Shown here: in pieces, positions 43,742-51,748 of the stretch
Numbering within the stretch: position 1 is the stretch's first letter
Layout of the letters: each line of letters starts with the position of its first letter
DNA from: CAZQVN01 sp964596775
GTDB taxonomy: Bacteria; Eisenbacteria; RBG-16-71-46; JABDJR01; JAWXBZ01
DNA length: 64,000 nt
Assembly: GCA_964596775.1 (NCBI GenBank)
Contig: CAZQVN010000003.1
Span: 1-64,000, forward strand
Direction: 5' to 3'
The notes under the pieces: model-generated
Told to the model about the DNA's origin: nothing
Seen by the model: only the letters and a program-made list of their open reading frames with translations
Database searches by the model: none
Program-made: the position numbers and the translations under genes

Positions 43742-45337
43742 TTGACGCATTCCGGACGAACCCGGCGAAACGGTCCCGCCAGTGCGGGGAAGCGCATCGC
43801 CCGCTTCGCGCTTCCCGCCACTCTGATCGCCATCAGTCTGCTCACCGGCTGCAGTTCCCGGCCGGCACTCGTCACCGACCTGACCACCCCGACGGAATCC
43901 GGCACTCCCCCGAGCGATGCCGCGCAGGCGCGCCTGGTGGACGGCTGGGAGGAATCGCTGAATCGTAGCCTCGGTCTCGAGAGCACCGAGGCGGATTCGA
44001 CGCTGTTCTTCCGTTTCCAGACCCTGCTGACCCACATCGACCTGAACCGGATTTCCCGCGAGGACGCGGCGCTCCGGGCCCGGGCGGAATCCGTGCGTGC
44101 CCGCGCCGCCGCGGGGCGCGACCAGGCCTGGCTTCGCTGGCAGGTCGACGTCACGCCGCCTCCGGACCTCGGCCTCGCCGAAGACGGCCCCGACGGCATG
44201 GTGATCGTTCCGGAGTCGAATCCCCAGGTGGACAAGTGGATCGACTACTTCACCGGGGCCGGGCGGGAACGCTTTGCCATGTGGCTGTGGCGTTCCGGCA
44301 CGTACCGGTCCCACATGGAGGAAATCCTCCGCGAGGAGGGACTCCCCGCGGAAATGATCGCGCTCGTCTTCATCGAGAGCGGATTCAACCTGACCGCCCG
44401 GTCGCGCGCCGCCGCCGTCGGCCCCTGGCAGTTCATTTCCGGAACCGCCAAACGCTACGGCCTGTCGGTGAACCGCTATCGCGACGAGCGTCGCGACTTC
44501 GAACTGTCCACCCGCTCCGCCGCGCGCTACCTCTCCGACCTCTACGGGATGTTCGGAGACTGGAAGCTGGCCCTGGCCGGGTACAACTGCGGCGAGGGAC
44601 GCGTTTTCCGGCAGATCGCCCGCCAGAACACCACGAATTACTGGGAGTTGAACCTCCCCGCCGAAACGCGCGACTACGTGCCGAAGTTCTTCGCGGCGCT
44701 CTCGATCGTGTCCCAGCCGGAAAAGTACGGATTCACGACGGAGTACTCCCCGCCGCTCGCGTTCGAGGAACTCGCCCTGCCGGGACCGGTCCGGGTCGAC
44801 GAACTCGCGAAGCACTGCGGCATCGAGGTGGCCGACGTCAAGACGCTCAACCCCGCGTGGCTGCACGGAATCACGCCGGCCGACGGCGACCCGGTCCGGG
44901 CGAGGGTGCCGCTGGGGGCTCTTGCCCGCTTCTCGCCCGACGACCTCACCGTCGTTCCGCTCAGCCAGGCCCGCAACGTCGGAGGCTCCCACAAGGTGCG
45001 CCGGGGCGAAACCCTGGGCACGATCGCCAGGAAGTACGGCGTCTCCACCTCGGCCCTCGCCCGGGCCAACGGGATGTCGCTGAAGTCGATCCTCAGGTCG
45101 GGACGCACCCTGCGACTCCCGGACAACGCGACCGTGGCCGACGGCGGTTCGTCGGGATCGGCGTCGCGGGGCAAGTCGAAGAGCCGGAGCGGAAACATCC
45201 ACGTGGTGAGGTCGGGGGACACGTTCTGGTCGATCAGCCAGAAATACGGGGTTCGTCTTGCCGACGTCCTCAAGTGGAACCGCGCCACGAAGCGCAGCGT
45301 CCTCAAGCCCGGAATGAAGGTGCGGCTGGCCGGCTGA
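43742..45337 (+). CDS. mltD: MltD-like lytic transglycosylase with two LysM domains
   Basis: A 531-residue lipoprotein enzyme that cleaves peptidoglycan glycan strands. The start is TTG at 43742, supported by a perfect AGGAGG eight bases upstream. A signal sequence ends in the lipobox LLTGC (SLLTGCSS). The catalytic region has the Glu in FIESGFNLTARSRAAAVGPWQF and AGYNCGEGRV. Two LysM repeats end the protein (VRRGETLGTIARKYGVSTSAL and VRSGDTFWSISQKYGVRLADV). The order matches E. coli MltD. It is monocistronic and divergent from the BON operon. Confidence 0.92.
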   Translation: MTHSGRTRRNGPASAGKRIARFALPATLIAISLLTGCSSRPALVTDLTTPTESGTPPSDAAQARLVDGWEESLNRSLGLESTEADSTLFFRFQTLLTHIDLNRISREDAALRARAESVRARAAAGRDQAWLRWQVDVTPPPDLGLAEDGPDGMVIVPESNPQVDKWIDYFTGAGRERFAMWLWRSGTYRSHMEEILREEGLPAEMIALVFIESGFNLTARSRAAAVGPWQFISGTAKRYGLSVNRYRDERRDFELSTRSAARYLSDLYGMFGDWKLALAGYNCGEGRVFRQIARQNTTNYWELNLPAETRDYVPKFFAALSIVSQPEKYGFTTEYSPPLAFEELALPGPVRVDELAKHCGIEVADVKTLNPAWLHGITPADGDPVRARVPLGALARFSPDDLTVVPLSQARNVGGSHKVRRGETLGTIARKYGVSTSALARANGMSLKSILRSGRTLRLPDNATVADGGSSGSASRGKSKSRSGNIHVVRSGDTFWSISQKYGVRLADVLKWNRATKRSVLKPGMKVRLAG

Positions 45338-45388
45338 TCGGGAGTTGACGTCGATCACGCGAGCGAGCGGCCGGGCTTCGGCGTTCCT

Positions 45389-45407
45389 GCCGCCTGCTGG
45401 AGGCGGC
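45389..45407. terminator. GC hairpin between mltD-like gene and glgC
   Basis: A seven-base-pair perfect stem (GCCGCCT with AGGCGGC) and a five-base loop lie between two convergent genes. There is no T-tract on either strand, so termination ability is uncertain. Confidence 0.3.
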
Positions 45408-45436
45408 GCGCGGGGCCCGGCGGTCCCTCGGTCCGG

Positions 45437-46702
45437 CTACTCGGTGTTCCCGATCATGGAACCTTCCGGAACGTCCTGACCCGGGAAATCCTTCCCGTCA
45501 ATGTCCGAAGCCAGGCAGCTGTTGCGTCCCACCCGGGTACCGGGCGGAATCGTCGCGTTCTTTCCGACCACGATGAGACCGCTGTTCAGCAGTTCGGGGA
45601 TGTCCCGGTTCGGTATGGCCGCGTCGCCGTGACCCACGACCGCGTCGGCGCCGACCGAGATGTTCTTGTCGAGTATCGCCCGGTCGACCCGCGCCCTGTC
45701 CTCGATCCGCGTGTCGTTCATCACGATGGAGTCGGTGACCTCCGCGCCCGGCCCGACGAACACGCCGGGAAAGAGCACGGATCGCTGCACCCTGCCGAGA
45801 ACGATGCAGCCGTTGGCGATCAGGCTTTCCGAGGAATCGCCGCCCGGGCCGAACTTGACCGGGGGCCGTTCCGCCGACGGCGTATGGATCTTCCAGGACG
45901 TTTCGAACAGGTTGAGGCGGGCGGACTCCTTCACGAGGTCGAGGTTCGCTTCATAGAACGCGTCGATCGTTCCGATGTCGGCCCAGTAGTCGTCGAAACG
46001 GTAGGCGAACGCCTTGCCCTCCGGAATCATCGCCGGAATCACGTTCTTGCCGAAATCGTGGGCACTGCCCGGGTCCGCGGCGTCGGCGATCAGCCGCTCG
46101 ACGAGTGCCTTGGCCCGCCAGACATAAACCCCCATCGACACGAGGTTGGACGGGGCGTTTTTCGGCTTCTCCAGGAACCGGGTGATGCGCCCCTTCGCAT
46201 CCACTTCGACGATGCCGAACTGGCTGGTGATCTCCCAGGGAACGCTGGTCACCGCGATCGTGACGTCGGCGCCATGCTCATGGTGAAACCGGATCATCTT
46301 GTTGTAGTCCATCTTGTACACGTGGTCGCCCGACAGGATGACGGCATGTTCCACGTTGCGGCGAACGATCTGATCGAGGTTCTGGTACACGGCGTCGGCC
46401 GTCCCGAGGTACCAGTCGCCCGTCTCGCGGCCGAGGAAAGGCTGGAGAAGAGTCACTCCCCCCTGCATGCGGTCGAGATCCCAGGCTTTTCCGTTGCCGA
46501 TGTGCTCGTTGAGGGACATCGGCCGGTACTGGGTGAGGATACCGATGTCGTCGATTCCGGAGTTCACGCAGTTCGACAGCGTGAAGTCGATGATCCGGAA
46601 TTTTCCGCCGAACGGCACGGCAGGCTTCGCTCTCTTCTGGGACAGGATCGACAGGCGGCTCCCGACGCCGCCGGCCAGGATCATCGCGTAAGTGTTGCGC
46701 AT
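45437..46702 (-). CDS. glgC: glucose-1-phosphate adenylyltransferase
   Basis: A 421-residue enzyme making ADP-glucose, the rate-limiting step of glycogen synthesis. It has the nucleotide loop AGGVGSRLSIL followed by RAKPAVPFGGKFRIIDF, the substrate block WYLGTADAVYQN, the catalytic SGDHVYKMDY, and a C-terminal left-handed helix region. It starts one base inside the stop of the paralogue upstream (TGATG), so it is the second gene of a coupled pair. The expected GlgA is not in the window. Confidence 0.92.
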   Translation of the reverse strand: MRNTYAMILAGGVGSRLSILSQKRAKPAVPFGGKFRIIDFTLSNCVNSGIDDIGILTQYRPMSLNEHIGNGKAWDLDRMQGGVTLLQPFLGRETGDWYLGTADAVYQNLDQIVRRNVEHAVILSGDHVYKMDYNKMIRFHHEHGADVTIAVTSVPWEITSQFGIVEVDAKGRITRFLEKPKNAPSNLVSMGVYVWRAKALVERLIADAADPGSAHDFGKNVIPAMIPEGKAFAYRFDDYWADIGTIDAFYEANLDLVKESARLNLFETSWKIHTPSAERPPVKFGPGGDSSESLIANGCIVLGRVQRSVLFPGVFVGPGAEVTDSIVMNDTRIEDRARVDRAILDKNISVGADAVVGHGDAAIPNRDIPELLNSGLIVVGKNATIPPGTRVGRNSCLASDIDGKDFPGQDVPEGSMIGNTE

Positions 46703-47934
46703 CAGGCGATGTCCCGGCTGCGGCGGGCGACGGTCGATCCTTCCGGAACGTCCGTGTCGCCGAAATCGCCCGCCCTTGCGGACGGCTCGACGACGGAGCG
46801 GGCACCGATCACGATGTCGTCGGGGATCTCGGAGTCGCGTCCGAGAACGGTGAGGCCGCCTTCGCCGGCCGCCCCGACCCGCGCGGACTTGCCGACGCGG
46901 ACATGCTTGTCCACGACGGCGCGGTCCATCAGCGCCCCGGATGCGACCGTCGTGTCGTTCATGACGATCGAATCACGGACGACCGCCCCCTCCTCGATGC
47001 GCACGCCCGGGAACAGGATCGAGTTTTCCACGGTGCCGAGGACCTCGCATCCGTTGGCGAGCAGGCTCCGGTCGATGCGCGCCCGGGCGCCGATATGCGC
47101 GGGGGGAAGCTCCTCGCTCCGGGTGTAGATGACCCACTCCGGATCGTAGAGGTTGAGCCGGGGCGTATCCTGGAGCAGGTCCATGGACGCCCGGTAGTAC
47201 ACGTCCAGCGTGCCCACGTCCTCCCAGTACCCTTCATAGCGGTACGCATCCACCTGGTCGCCGCGGGCGATGATCGGCTGGATGATGTCCGTAACGAAAT
47301 TGTTCGCTTCCGGGTTCGCCTCGAGTTCCTCGATCAGGAAGTCCGTGTTCACGCAGACGATCCCCATGAAACCGAGCCCCTGGACTTCTCCCTCGGGTTT
47401 CTCCCTGAACTCGCTGATCCGCCCGTCGCCGTCGAGGGTGGCGATGCCGAAACGGCCGGACTCCTCGGGCCGGAACGATCCCACCGCGAGCGTCATCCTC
47501 GCCTTGCGATCCTGGTGGGCCTTGAGCAGCCACGAGTAATCCATCTTGTAGACGAGATCGCCGGGCAGGATGAGCACCCAGCGGGCGCCCCGGTTCACGA
47601 GGACGTCGAGATTCTGCCGGACGGCATCGGCGGTGCCGAGGTACCAGCGCGTGGCGCTCTGGCGCTGGTACGGCTGCAGCAGGAGCACGCCGCCGTCACG
47701 GCGGTCCATGTCCCAGGGTTTGCCGATTCCGACGTGGGCGTGGAGGGACAGCGGCGCGTGCTGGGTGAGCAGGCCGACGGGATAGATCTCGGAGTTGCAG
47801 AGATTGCTGAGGGTGAAGTCGATGACCCGGTACTTTCCGCCGAAGGGAAGCGCGGTCACCGCCCGCATTTCGGTCAGTACGGACAGATCGCGGGTGCTGC
47901 CCCCCGCGAGAACGAGCGCCATGACGCGCCTCAA
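46702..47934 (-). CDS. GlgC paralogue with degenerate nucleotide loop (GlgD-like)
   Basis: A 410-residue homologue of the neighbouring GlgC. The catalytic-domain frame is kept (LPFGGKYRVIDFTLSN, WYLGTADAVRQN, LPGDLVYKMDY), but the N-terminal loop reads AGGSTRDLSVLTEMRAVTA, so the usual GxGxRL and the RAKPA lysine are lost. This is the pattern of a non-catalytic or regulatory subunit such as Firmicute GlgD. A TTG at 47934 is chosen because it aligns the N-terminus exactly with GlgC (MRxxxAxxLAGG); ATG at 47922 is the alternative. A GGAGG-rich ribosome site precedes it. Confidence 0.8.
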   Translation of the reverse strand: MRRVMALVLAGGSTRDLSVLTEMRAVTALPFGGKYRVIDFTLSNLCNSEIYPVGLLTQHAPLSLHAHVGIGKPWDMDRRDGGVLLLQPYQRQSATRWYLGTADAVRQNLDVLVNRGARWVLILPGDLVYKMDYSWLLKAHQDRKARMTLAVGSFRPEESGRFGIATLDGDGRISEFREKPEGEVQGLGFMGIVCVNTDFLIEELEANPEANNFVTDIIQPIIARGDQVDAYRYEGYWEDVGTLDVYYRASMDLLQDTPRLNLYDPEWVIYTRSEELPPAHIGARARIDRSLLANGCEVLGTVENSILFPGVRIEEGAVVRDSIVMNDTTVASGALMDRAVVDKHVRVGKSARVGAAGEGGLTVLGRDSEIPDDIVIGARSVVEPSARAGDFGDTDVPEGSTVARRSRDIA

Positions 47935-48021
47935 TGCGGATCCCCCCTCCTGGAACGGTTCATGCGCGGCTTCGTCATTTCGGGGATCCGGCCGCCCGCG
48001 CTGCCGGAAACCCGGTTGATG

Positions 48022-49035
48022 CTACCAGCCGAGATTGAGCGTCACCCGGTTCGTCGCGTCGAGTTCGTCGTGGTCGAGGAAGGCGTAATCGACGCCGAAT
48101 CGCTCCATCGGCCCGAGCCGGAAGCGCAGGCCGGCGCCCGCGGAAAAATGTCCGGCATTGGAGCCGACGCGGAGAGCCAGCGCGTCGTTGTACCAGTACT
48201 CCAGCCCGGGCAGGACGTTGCCGGACAGGCTGCCGGTGCTCCACTGATCGGCCTCCCCGAGGTCCTCGAAAGCGGTCTGGAGGTCGACGCCCACGGTCAG
48301 CGTGCCCCGCAGCGGCGTCACCGTCCGCGTCGTCTGGAATCCGATCGTTGCCGTGGGGGCGAGCGTTTCATGGCGGCCCGTGTCCCAGGAAATCTGCGTC
48401 GTGGTGATGTCGGCGAGCCGGAGGCCGAAGCTCGTGCGCGGATTCGGATGGAACAGGAACCCTAGGTCCGCACCCAGTCCGAACGAGGATCCGTCGTCGA
48501 GGAGGCTCTGGCGGATCATCTTGAACGTTCCGCCGACGGACCAGCGATCTCCGACCGCGCGTGCATAGGAGAAAAGCAACCCGAGGTCGTAGGCACTTTT
48601 CGTTTCGACCCGGGACGGATCGATGCGGACCAGGCCGCCCGATTCCTCGATGAGCGCGTCCTTGGTGACCTTGATGTCGTCGACCGACAGGCGGATGGCC
48701 GTGACCCCGATCGTGGCCCGGTTGTCGTCGTTGCCGATGGGCATTCCCCAGGAAACGACGTCGTGCTTGAGGATTCCGCCGAAGACTTCGGCATGGGTGG
48801 CCTGCAGATTGACGGCGGGAAGAAACGTGAGACCGGCGGGATTCCAGTAGGCCGCGCTGGCATCGTCGGCGACCGCGACGAAACTGCCCCCCATTCCGAG
48901 GGCACGGCTGCCGACGCCGATTTTCAGAAACTCGGCTCCGAACTTGTCCACCGCGTGCGCCGGTGACACCGGCGCCGCAAGCAGACCGGAGAGCACGAGG
49001 AGCGCCGCGGGGCTCCACCACTGATTCGTCGGCAT
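48022..49035 (-). CDS. PorV/PorQ-family outer-membrane protein
   Basis: A 337-residue barrel protein of the FadL-like PorV/PorQ group. After a signal peptide (ALLVLSGLLAAPVSPAHA) comes the family signature EFLKIGVGSRALGMGGSFVAVADDASAAYWNPAGL. The rest is amphipathic strands, ending in NRVTLNLGW with an aromatic C-terminal residue. In Bacteroidetes, PorV shuttles cargo of the type IX secretion system. Here no T9SS core gene is in the window, so that role is only possible. Confidence 0.85.
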   Translation of the reverse strand: MPTNQWWSPAALLVLSGLLAAPVSPAHAVDKFGAEFLKIGVGSRALGMGGSFVAVADDASAAYWNPAGLTFLPAVNLQATHAEVFGGILKHDVVSWGMPIGNDDNRATIGVTAIRLSVDDIKVTKDALIEESGGLVRIDPSRVETKSAYDLGLLFSYARAVGDRWSVGGTFKMIRQSLLDDGSSFGLGADLGFLFHPNPRTSFGLRLADITTTQISWDTGRHETLAPTATIGFQTTRTVTPLRGTLTVGVDLQTAFEDLGEADQWSTGSLSGNVLPGLEYWYNDALALRVGSNAGHFSAGAGLRFRLGPMERFGVDYAFLDHDELDATNRVTLNLGW

Positions 49036-49084
49036 GACCAGATCTCCTTCTCCCCGGCCGGTCGGCGGGCCGGGTCCATTGCGA

Positions 49085-49492
49085 TTAGGGGCGGGACAAC
49101 CGCTCGTCGATCAGATCCCGCATGAGGCGCCAACCGATGTAGTCTTCGATCAATAAGCGGTCCTCCTTGCGAACATCCGTGAAGCAGCAGGCCAGTTCGT
49201 AGTTGTCCGTGTCCTCTTCATCCCGGACACAGCGCACGACGATCGCCTCGCAGTTGATCACCTGGGTTTTTTTCCCCTGCCTGCCGAAGGACGGCAGAAG
49301 AAGGGTCAGCGCCACCTTGGACGCGGGGGCCACATAACTCCTGACGTGGCAGTACAGCCCGCCCGAACTCAAGTTCAGACTTTCCGTCGTCGCCGGACGT
49401 TCGGCGCCCCCCTTGAGGCGCTTTTCCACCTGGAGTGCCAGGCGGGCATCGATCCGCGGACTTTTCCGCCGTTCCGAAACATCACTGGCCAT
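49085..49492 (-). CDS. PilZ domain protein
   Basis: A 135-residue single-domain PilZ protein, a likely cyclic di-GMP receptor. The motif ERRKSPRIDARLALQ supplies the RxxxR residues and SLNLSSGGLY corresponds to the D/NxSxxG motif. The C-terminus is helical. The ATG at 49492 has a GGAGG site and suits the family start; an upstream open frame to 49654 has no homology and is taken as leader. Its effector target is unknown. Confidence 0.8.
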   Translation of the reverse strand: MASDVSERRKSPRIDARLALQVEKRLKGGAERPATTESLNLSSGGLYCHVRSYVAPASKVALTLLLPSFGRQGKKTQVINCEAIVVRCVRDEEDTDNYELACCFTDVRKEDRLLIEDYIGWRLMRDLIDERLSRP

Positions 49493-49560
49493 TGTTCCTC
49501 CGTTCGGTACGGCGCGGAAATCCGTCACCATCCCGACTGACGGCTCGAATTGAACCCCTA

Positions 49561-49587
49561 TGCCGGCGGACCTTTCGGCCCCCGGCA
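49561..49587 (-). ncRNA. GNRA-capped stem-loop in the PilZ leader
   Basis: On the minus strand the outer TGCCGG pairs with CCGGCA, an inner GGGCC pairs with GGTCC (one G-U), and the loop is GAAA. Roughly 11 base pairs with one bulge. It could be a regulatory element or part of a larger fold. It does not match the cyclic di-GMP riboswitch consensus. Confidence 0.4.
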
Positions 49588-49758
49588 CCACAAGGACGGT
49601 TCCGGCGAATTCGGCTCCTGAACATTGAAGGCCGGTCCTGAATGACAGGAACACTCTTCAAGGCTCTTTTCCGGAGCCGCACGACAACGCGGAAACGGCC
49701 GGTCAACAAACCCGCCCGGGGCAGGCAAGTTCATTGAAAACAACATGCTAACCCGATG

Positions 49759-49788
49759 ACACTAGCATAGCGAATTCGACAGAGTCAA
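49759..49788 (-). promoter_or_regulatory. putative promoter for the PilZ transcript
   Basis: On the minus strand TTGACT (49783-49788) and TAGTGT (49759-49764) are separated by 18 bases. This gives a predicted start near 49752 and a leader of about 260 nucleotides. Confidence 0.5.
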
Positions 49789-49827
49789 TTTGCCGCGCCC
49801 CTGTCTCGGGCGTGTTGCGCCATCGAT

Positions 49828-50703
49828 TCAGCGCAGTCGGTACTCGAGCGCCGGTGATGCCGCGTGCGGCGCCGCAAGGCGCACGGCCTCGCGCAGGAAA
49901 TCGCCGAGGCGCAGCGAACGCCGCTCCTTCGAGACGACCTTCGGTTCCCCACGAACGCCGCCCATGTCCGCGGCCATGAGAATCGCCTCATGCAGCCCTC
50001 CCAGCGCATCGACCATCCCGTTCTCGACGGCCTGGCGTCCGCTGTAGATGCGCCCGTCGGCGAGGTCGATGACGGAGTCCCGGTCCATGTCCCGACCGGC
50101 GGCCACGGCGTCGACGAACTGATCGTAGGCGTCGTTCACGACCCCTTCGAGCATGGCCCGCTCCCCCTCCGTCGGTTTGCGATGGAACGACCCGACGTCC
50201 TTGACCGGGCCGCTCTTCATCACCTCGAGTTCCACGCCGACTTTTCTCATCAGTTCCTCGGCGGTGAGATAGGAAAAGATGACGCCGATGGACCCGGTGA
50301 GACTTCCCGGGTTCGCCACGATCGAATCGGCGGCCACCGCCACGTAATAGCCGCCGGACGCCGCCATGTTTCCGATCGAGGCCACCACGGGCTTGGCGGC
50401 CCGAAGCCGCAGCACGGCGTCGTGAATTTCCTGGGACGGGGCCACGCCCCCGCCGGGGCTGTCGATGCGGAGGACCACCGCCGCCACGTTTCCGTCCCGG
50501 GCGTGACGTTCCAGTTCCTCGACGACGTCGCGGCTGTCGCTGATCTCCCCGATGATGTTGACGACCCCGATGTTTCCGGTGCCGAAGGAAAAGTCCCCGC
50601 CGTCGGTGACGGTGGAAACGGCCAGGAACAGGAAGAACAGGCAGGCCGCGGTGAACGCGAGAACCATCGAACAACCGATGAGCCAGTAAGTGCCGGCCTT
50701 CAT
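49828..50703 (-). CDS. sppA: signal peptide peptidase SppA
   Basis: A 291-residue, half-size SppA of the single-domain type found in Firmicutes and others. One N-terminal transmembrane helix (about 8-30) is followed by the S49 domain with the nucleophile Ser116 in NMAASGGYY and the general-base Lys163 in MKSGPVKDVGS. It degrades signal peptides left after secretion. Its ATG overlaps the upstream BMC-T stop by four bases, so it is translationally coupled to microcompartment shell genes, an unexpected context. Confidence 0.92.
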   Translation of the reverse strand: MKAGTYWLIGCSMVLAFTAACLFFLFLAVSTVTDGGDFSFGTGNIGVVNIIGEISDSRDVVEELERHARDGNVAAVVLRIDSPGGGVAPSQEIHDAVLRLRAAKPVVASIGNMAASGGYYVAVAADSIVANPGSLTGSIGVIFSYLTAEELMRKVGVELEVMKSGPVKDVGSFHRKPTEGERAMLEGVVNDAYDQFVDAVAAGRDMDRDSVIDLADGRIYSGRQAVENGMVDALGGLHEAILMAADMGGVRGEPKVVSKERRSLRLGDFLREAVRLAAPHAASPALEYRLR

Positions 50704-51302
50704 GCACCCTCCCCCGCGGCCCGCGACTCGAGATACTGCCTGAGGTCGGGGTGCGCCCTGGCGACGGTCGCGCGCTCGATCAGGGTTCCCCGTTCCGAGG
50801 CCAGTGCCGATCCGGCGTCGAGCGAGGCGTTCACGTCGGCGAGGATCCCGGTCAGGAGGATCGTCGTCTTCCCGCCGATCCCGCGGGCGGCATGGATTTC
50901 CAGGAGCCGCGCGTCGGAAGCCTTGGCCGCCGCGTCGGCGGCCAGCAGGCCGCTGGAAACGGTTCCGCACTCGAGGATGCCGAGGGCTTCGGAAACGGAG
51001 CCTCCCCGCCTTCTCAGCGCCGCGGTGACGTCGCGGTGGACGAGAGGGAGAAGAAGGCGGTCGATCAGGCAGGTACCGGCCGCGGCAAGTCCCGCCGCCT
51101 CGGCCGTTTCCAGTTCGGCCACCGACCCGTGATAGAGAATCAGCATTTTCCCGGGAGTGACAGGTTCCACGGTGACGAGGGTCACCGCGGCCGCCTTGAC
51201 GAGCGCGTCGGCCACGACATAGCCGCGGGCGATCGAGGAAATTTCCAGGAGCGCCAGCGAGTCCGTTCGGGCGCGCGGGGCGGATCCGGAATCGGAAGGC
51301 AT
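50700..51302 (-). CDS. tandem-BMC (BMC-T) shell protein, PduT-like
   Basis: A 200-residue shell protein with two BMC domains in tandem: LALLEISSIARGYVVADALVKAA (about 16-95) and ALGILECGTVSSGLLAADAAAK (about 105-185). Such proteins form trimers with pseudo-hexameric tiles. The second repeat aligns with PduT (RGIGGKTTILLTGILADVN against FGIGGK...GDVSDVN). The pore residue that in PduT is Cys38 and holds a 4Fe-4S cluster is Thr49 here (PVTPGK for ICPGK). It lies three bases downstream of the EutN-like gene and overlaps sppA. Confidence 0.88.
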   Translation of the reverse strand: MPSDSGSAPRARTDSLALLEISSIARGYVVADALVKAAAVTLVTVEPVTPGKMLILYHGSVAELETAEAAGLAAAGTCLIDRLLLPLVHRDVTAALRRRGGSVSEALGILECGTVSSGLLAADAAAKASDARLLEIHAARGIGGKTTILLTGILADVNASLDAGSALASERGTLIERATVARAHPDLRQYLESRAAGEGA

Positions 51303-51304
51303 GC

Positions 51305-51601
51305 TCAGCCTTCGGACTTGGAGTAGAGCGTGCGGCCGCCCGACTCGACGACGTCGACAATCGCCACGATGGCCGTGTCGGAAGGCTTGCCCGTGGTCAC
51401 CTCGGTGTAGCGGGCGCTGCTGCCGGTGACGAGCAGAACGGTTTCACCCTCTCCGGCGCCCACGGAATCCGCGGCGACCAGGACGGAGCCGGCCGGCTTG
51501 AGGGCCGCATCGAGCGGTTGAACCGCCAGGAGCTTCAGTCCCTCGATGGACGGGTCCTTGCGTGAGGACACGACTGTTCCGAGAACACGGGCGAGGATCA
51601 T
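51305..51601 (-). CDS. EutN/CcmL-family vertex shell protein (BMC-P)
   Basis: A 98-residue pentamer-forming vertex protein that caps microcompartment corners. The N-terminus MILARVLGTVVSSRK, the central LLAVQPLD and VLVAADSVGAGEGETVLLVTGSSAR, and the end VAIVDVVE are family hallmarks. The ATG lies two bases after the predicted transcription start, with no ribosome site, so translation may be leaderless. It heads the operon EutN-BMC-T-sppA. Confidence 0.9.
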   Translation of the reverse strand: MILARVLGTVVSSRKDPSIEGLKLLAVQPLDAALKPAGSVLVAADSVGAGEGETVLLVTGSSARYTEVTTGKPSDTAIVAIVDVVESGGRTLYSKSEG

Positions 51602-51609
51602 GCGGAGGC

Positions 51610-51638
51610 ATGCTAATGAGATGGGTCCGGAGTGTCAA
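51610..51638 (-). promoter_or_regulatory. strong promoter of the microcompartment shell operon
   Basis: On the minus strand a perfect -35 TTGACA (51633-51638), 17 bases, then TAGCAT (51610-51615). The predicted start is 51603, only two bases before the ATG at 51601. Confidence 0.7.
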
Positions 51639-51748
51639 CCGACGCCCCGCGGTCGACGCCTCCGGGTCGGATGTTCCGGCCGGACAGCGGACCGTGAACC
51701 ACGATGCTCCCTAAATGTCCAGGCCGGCCGGTCCGGGAAGGCGAACCG

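Larger units (their letters stand above)
49493..49827 (-). other. long leader and intergenic region upstream of the PilZ gene
   Basis: 335 bases with no gene I can support. The promoter at 49759-49788 would make a PilZ leader of about 260 nucleotides. Within it are a strong stem with GAAA loop at 49561-49587 and two smaller hairpins (GGCTC/GAGCC and CCTG/CAGG types) nearer the 5' end. The rest, 49789-49827, is the spacer after sppA. Confidence 0.5.

Noticed and set aside
43652..45358. Minus-strand frame of 568 codons opposite the MltD-like gene
   Set aside because: The plus-strand gene has a perfect ribosome site, lipobox, catalytic Glu and LysM repeats; the opposing frame has none of these.
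49493..49752. Cyclic di-GMP riboswitch upstream of the PilZ gene
   Set aside because: A GNRA-capped stem is present, but the conserved core sequences of the GEMM-I class are not seen.
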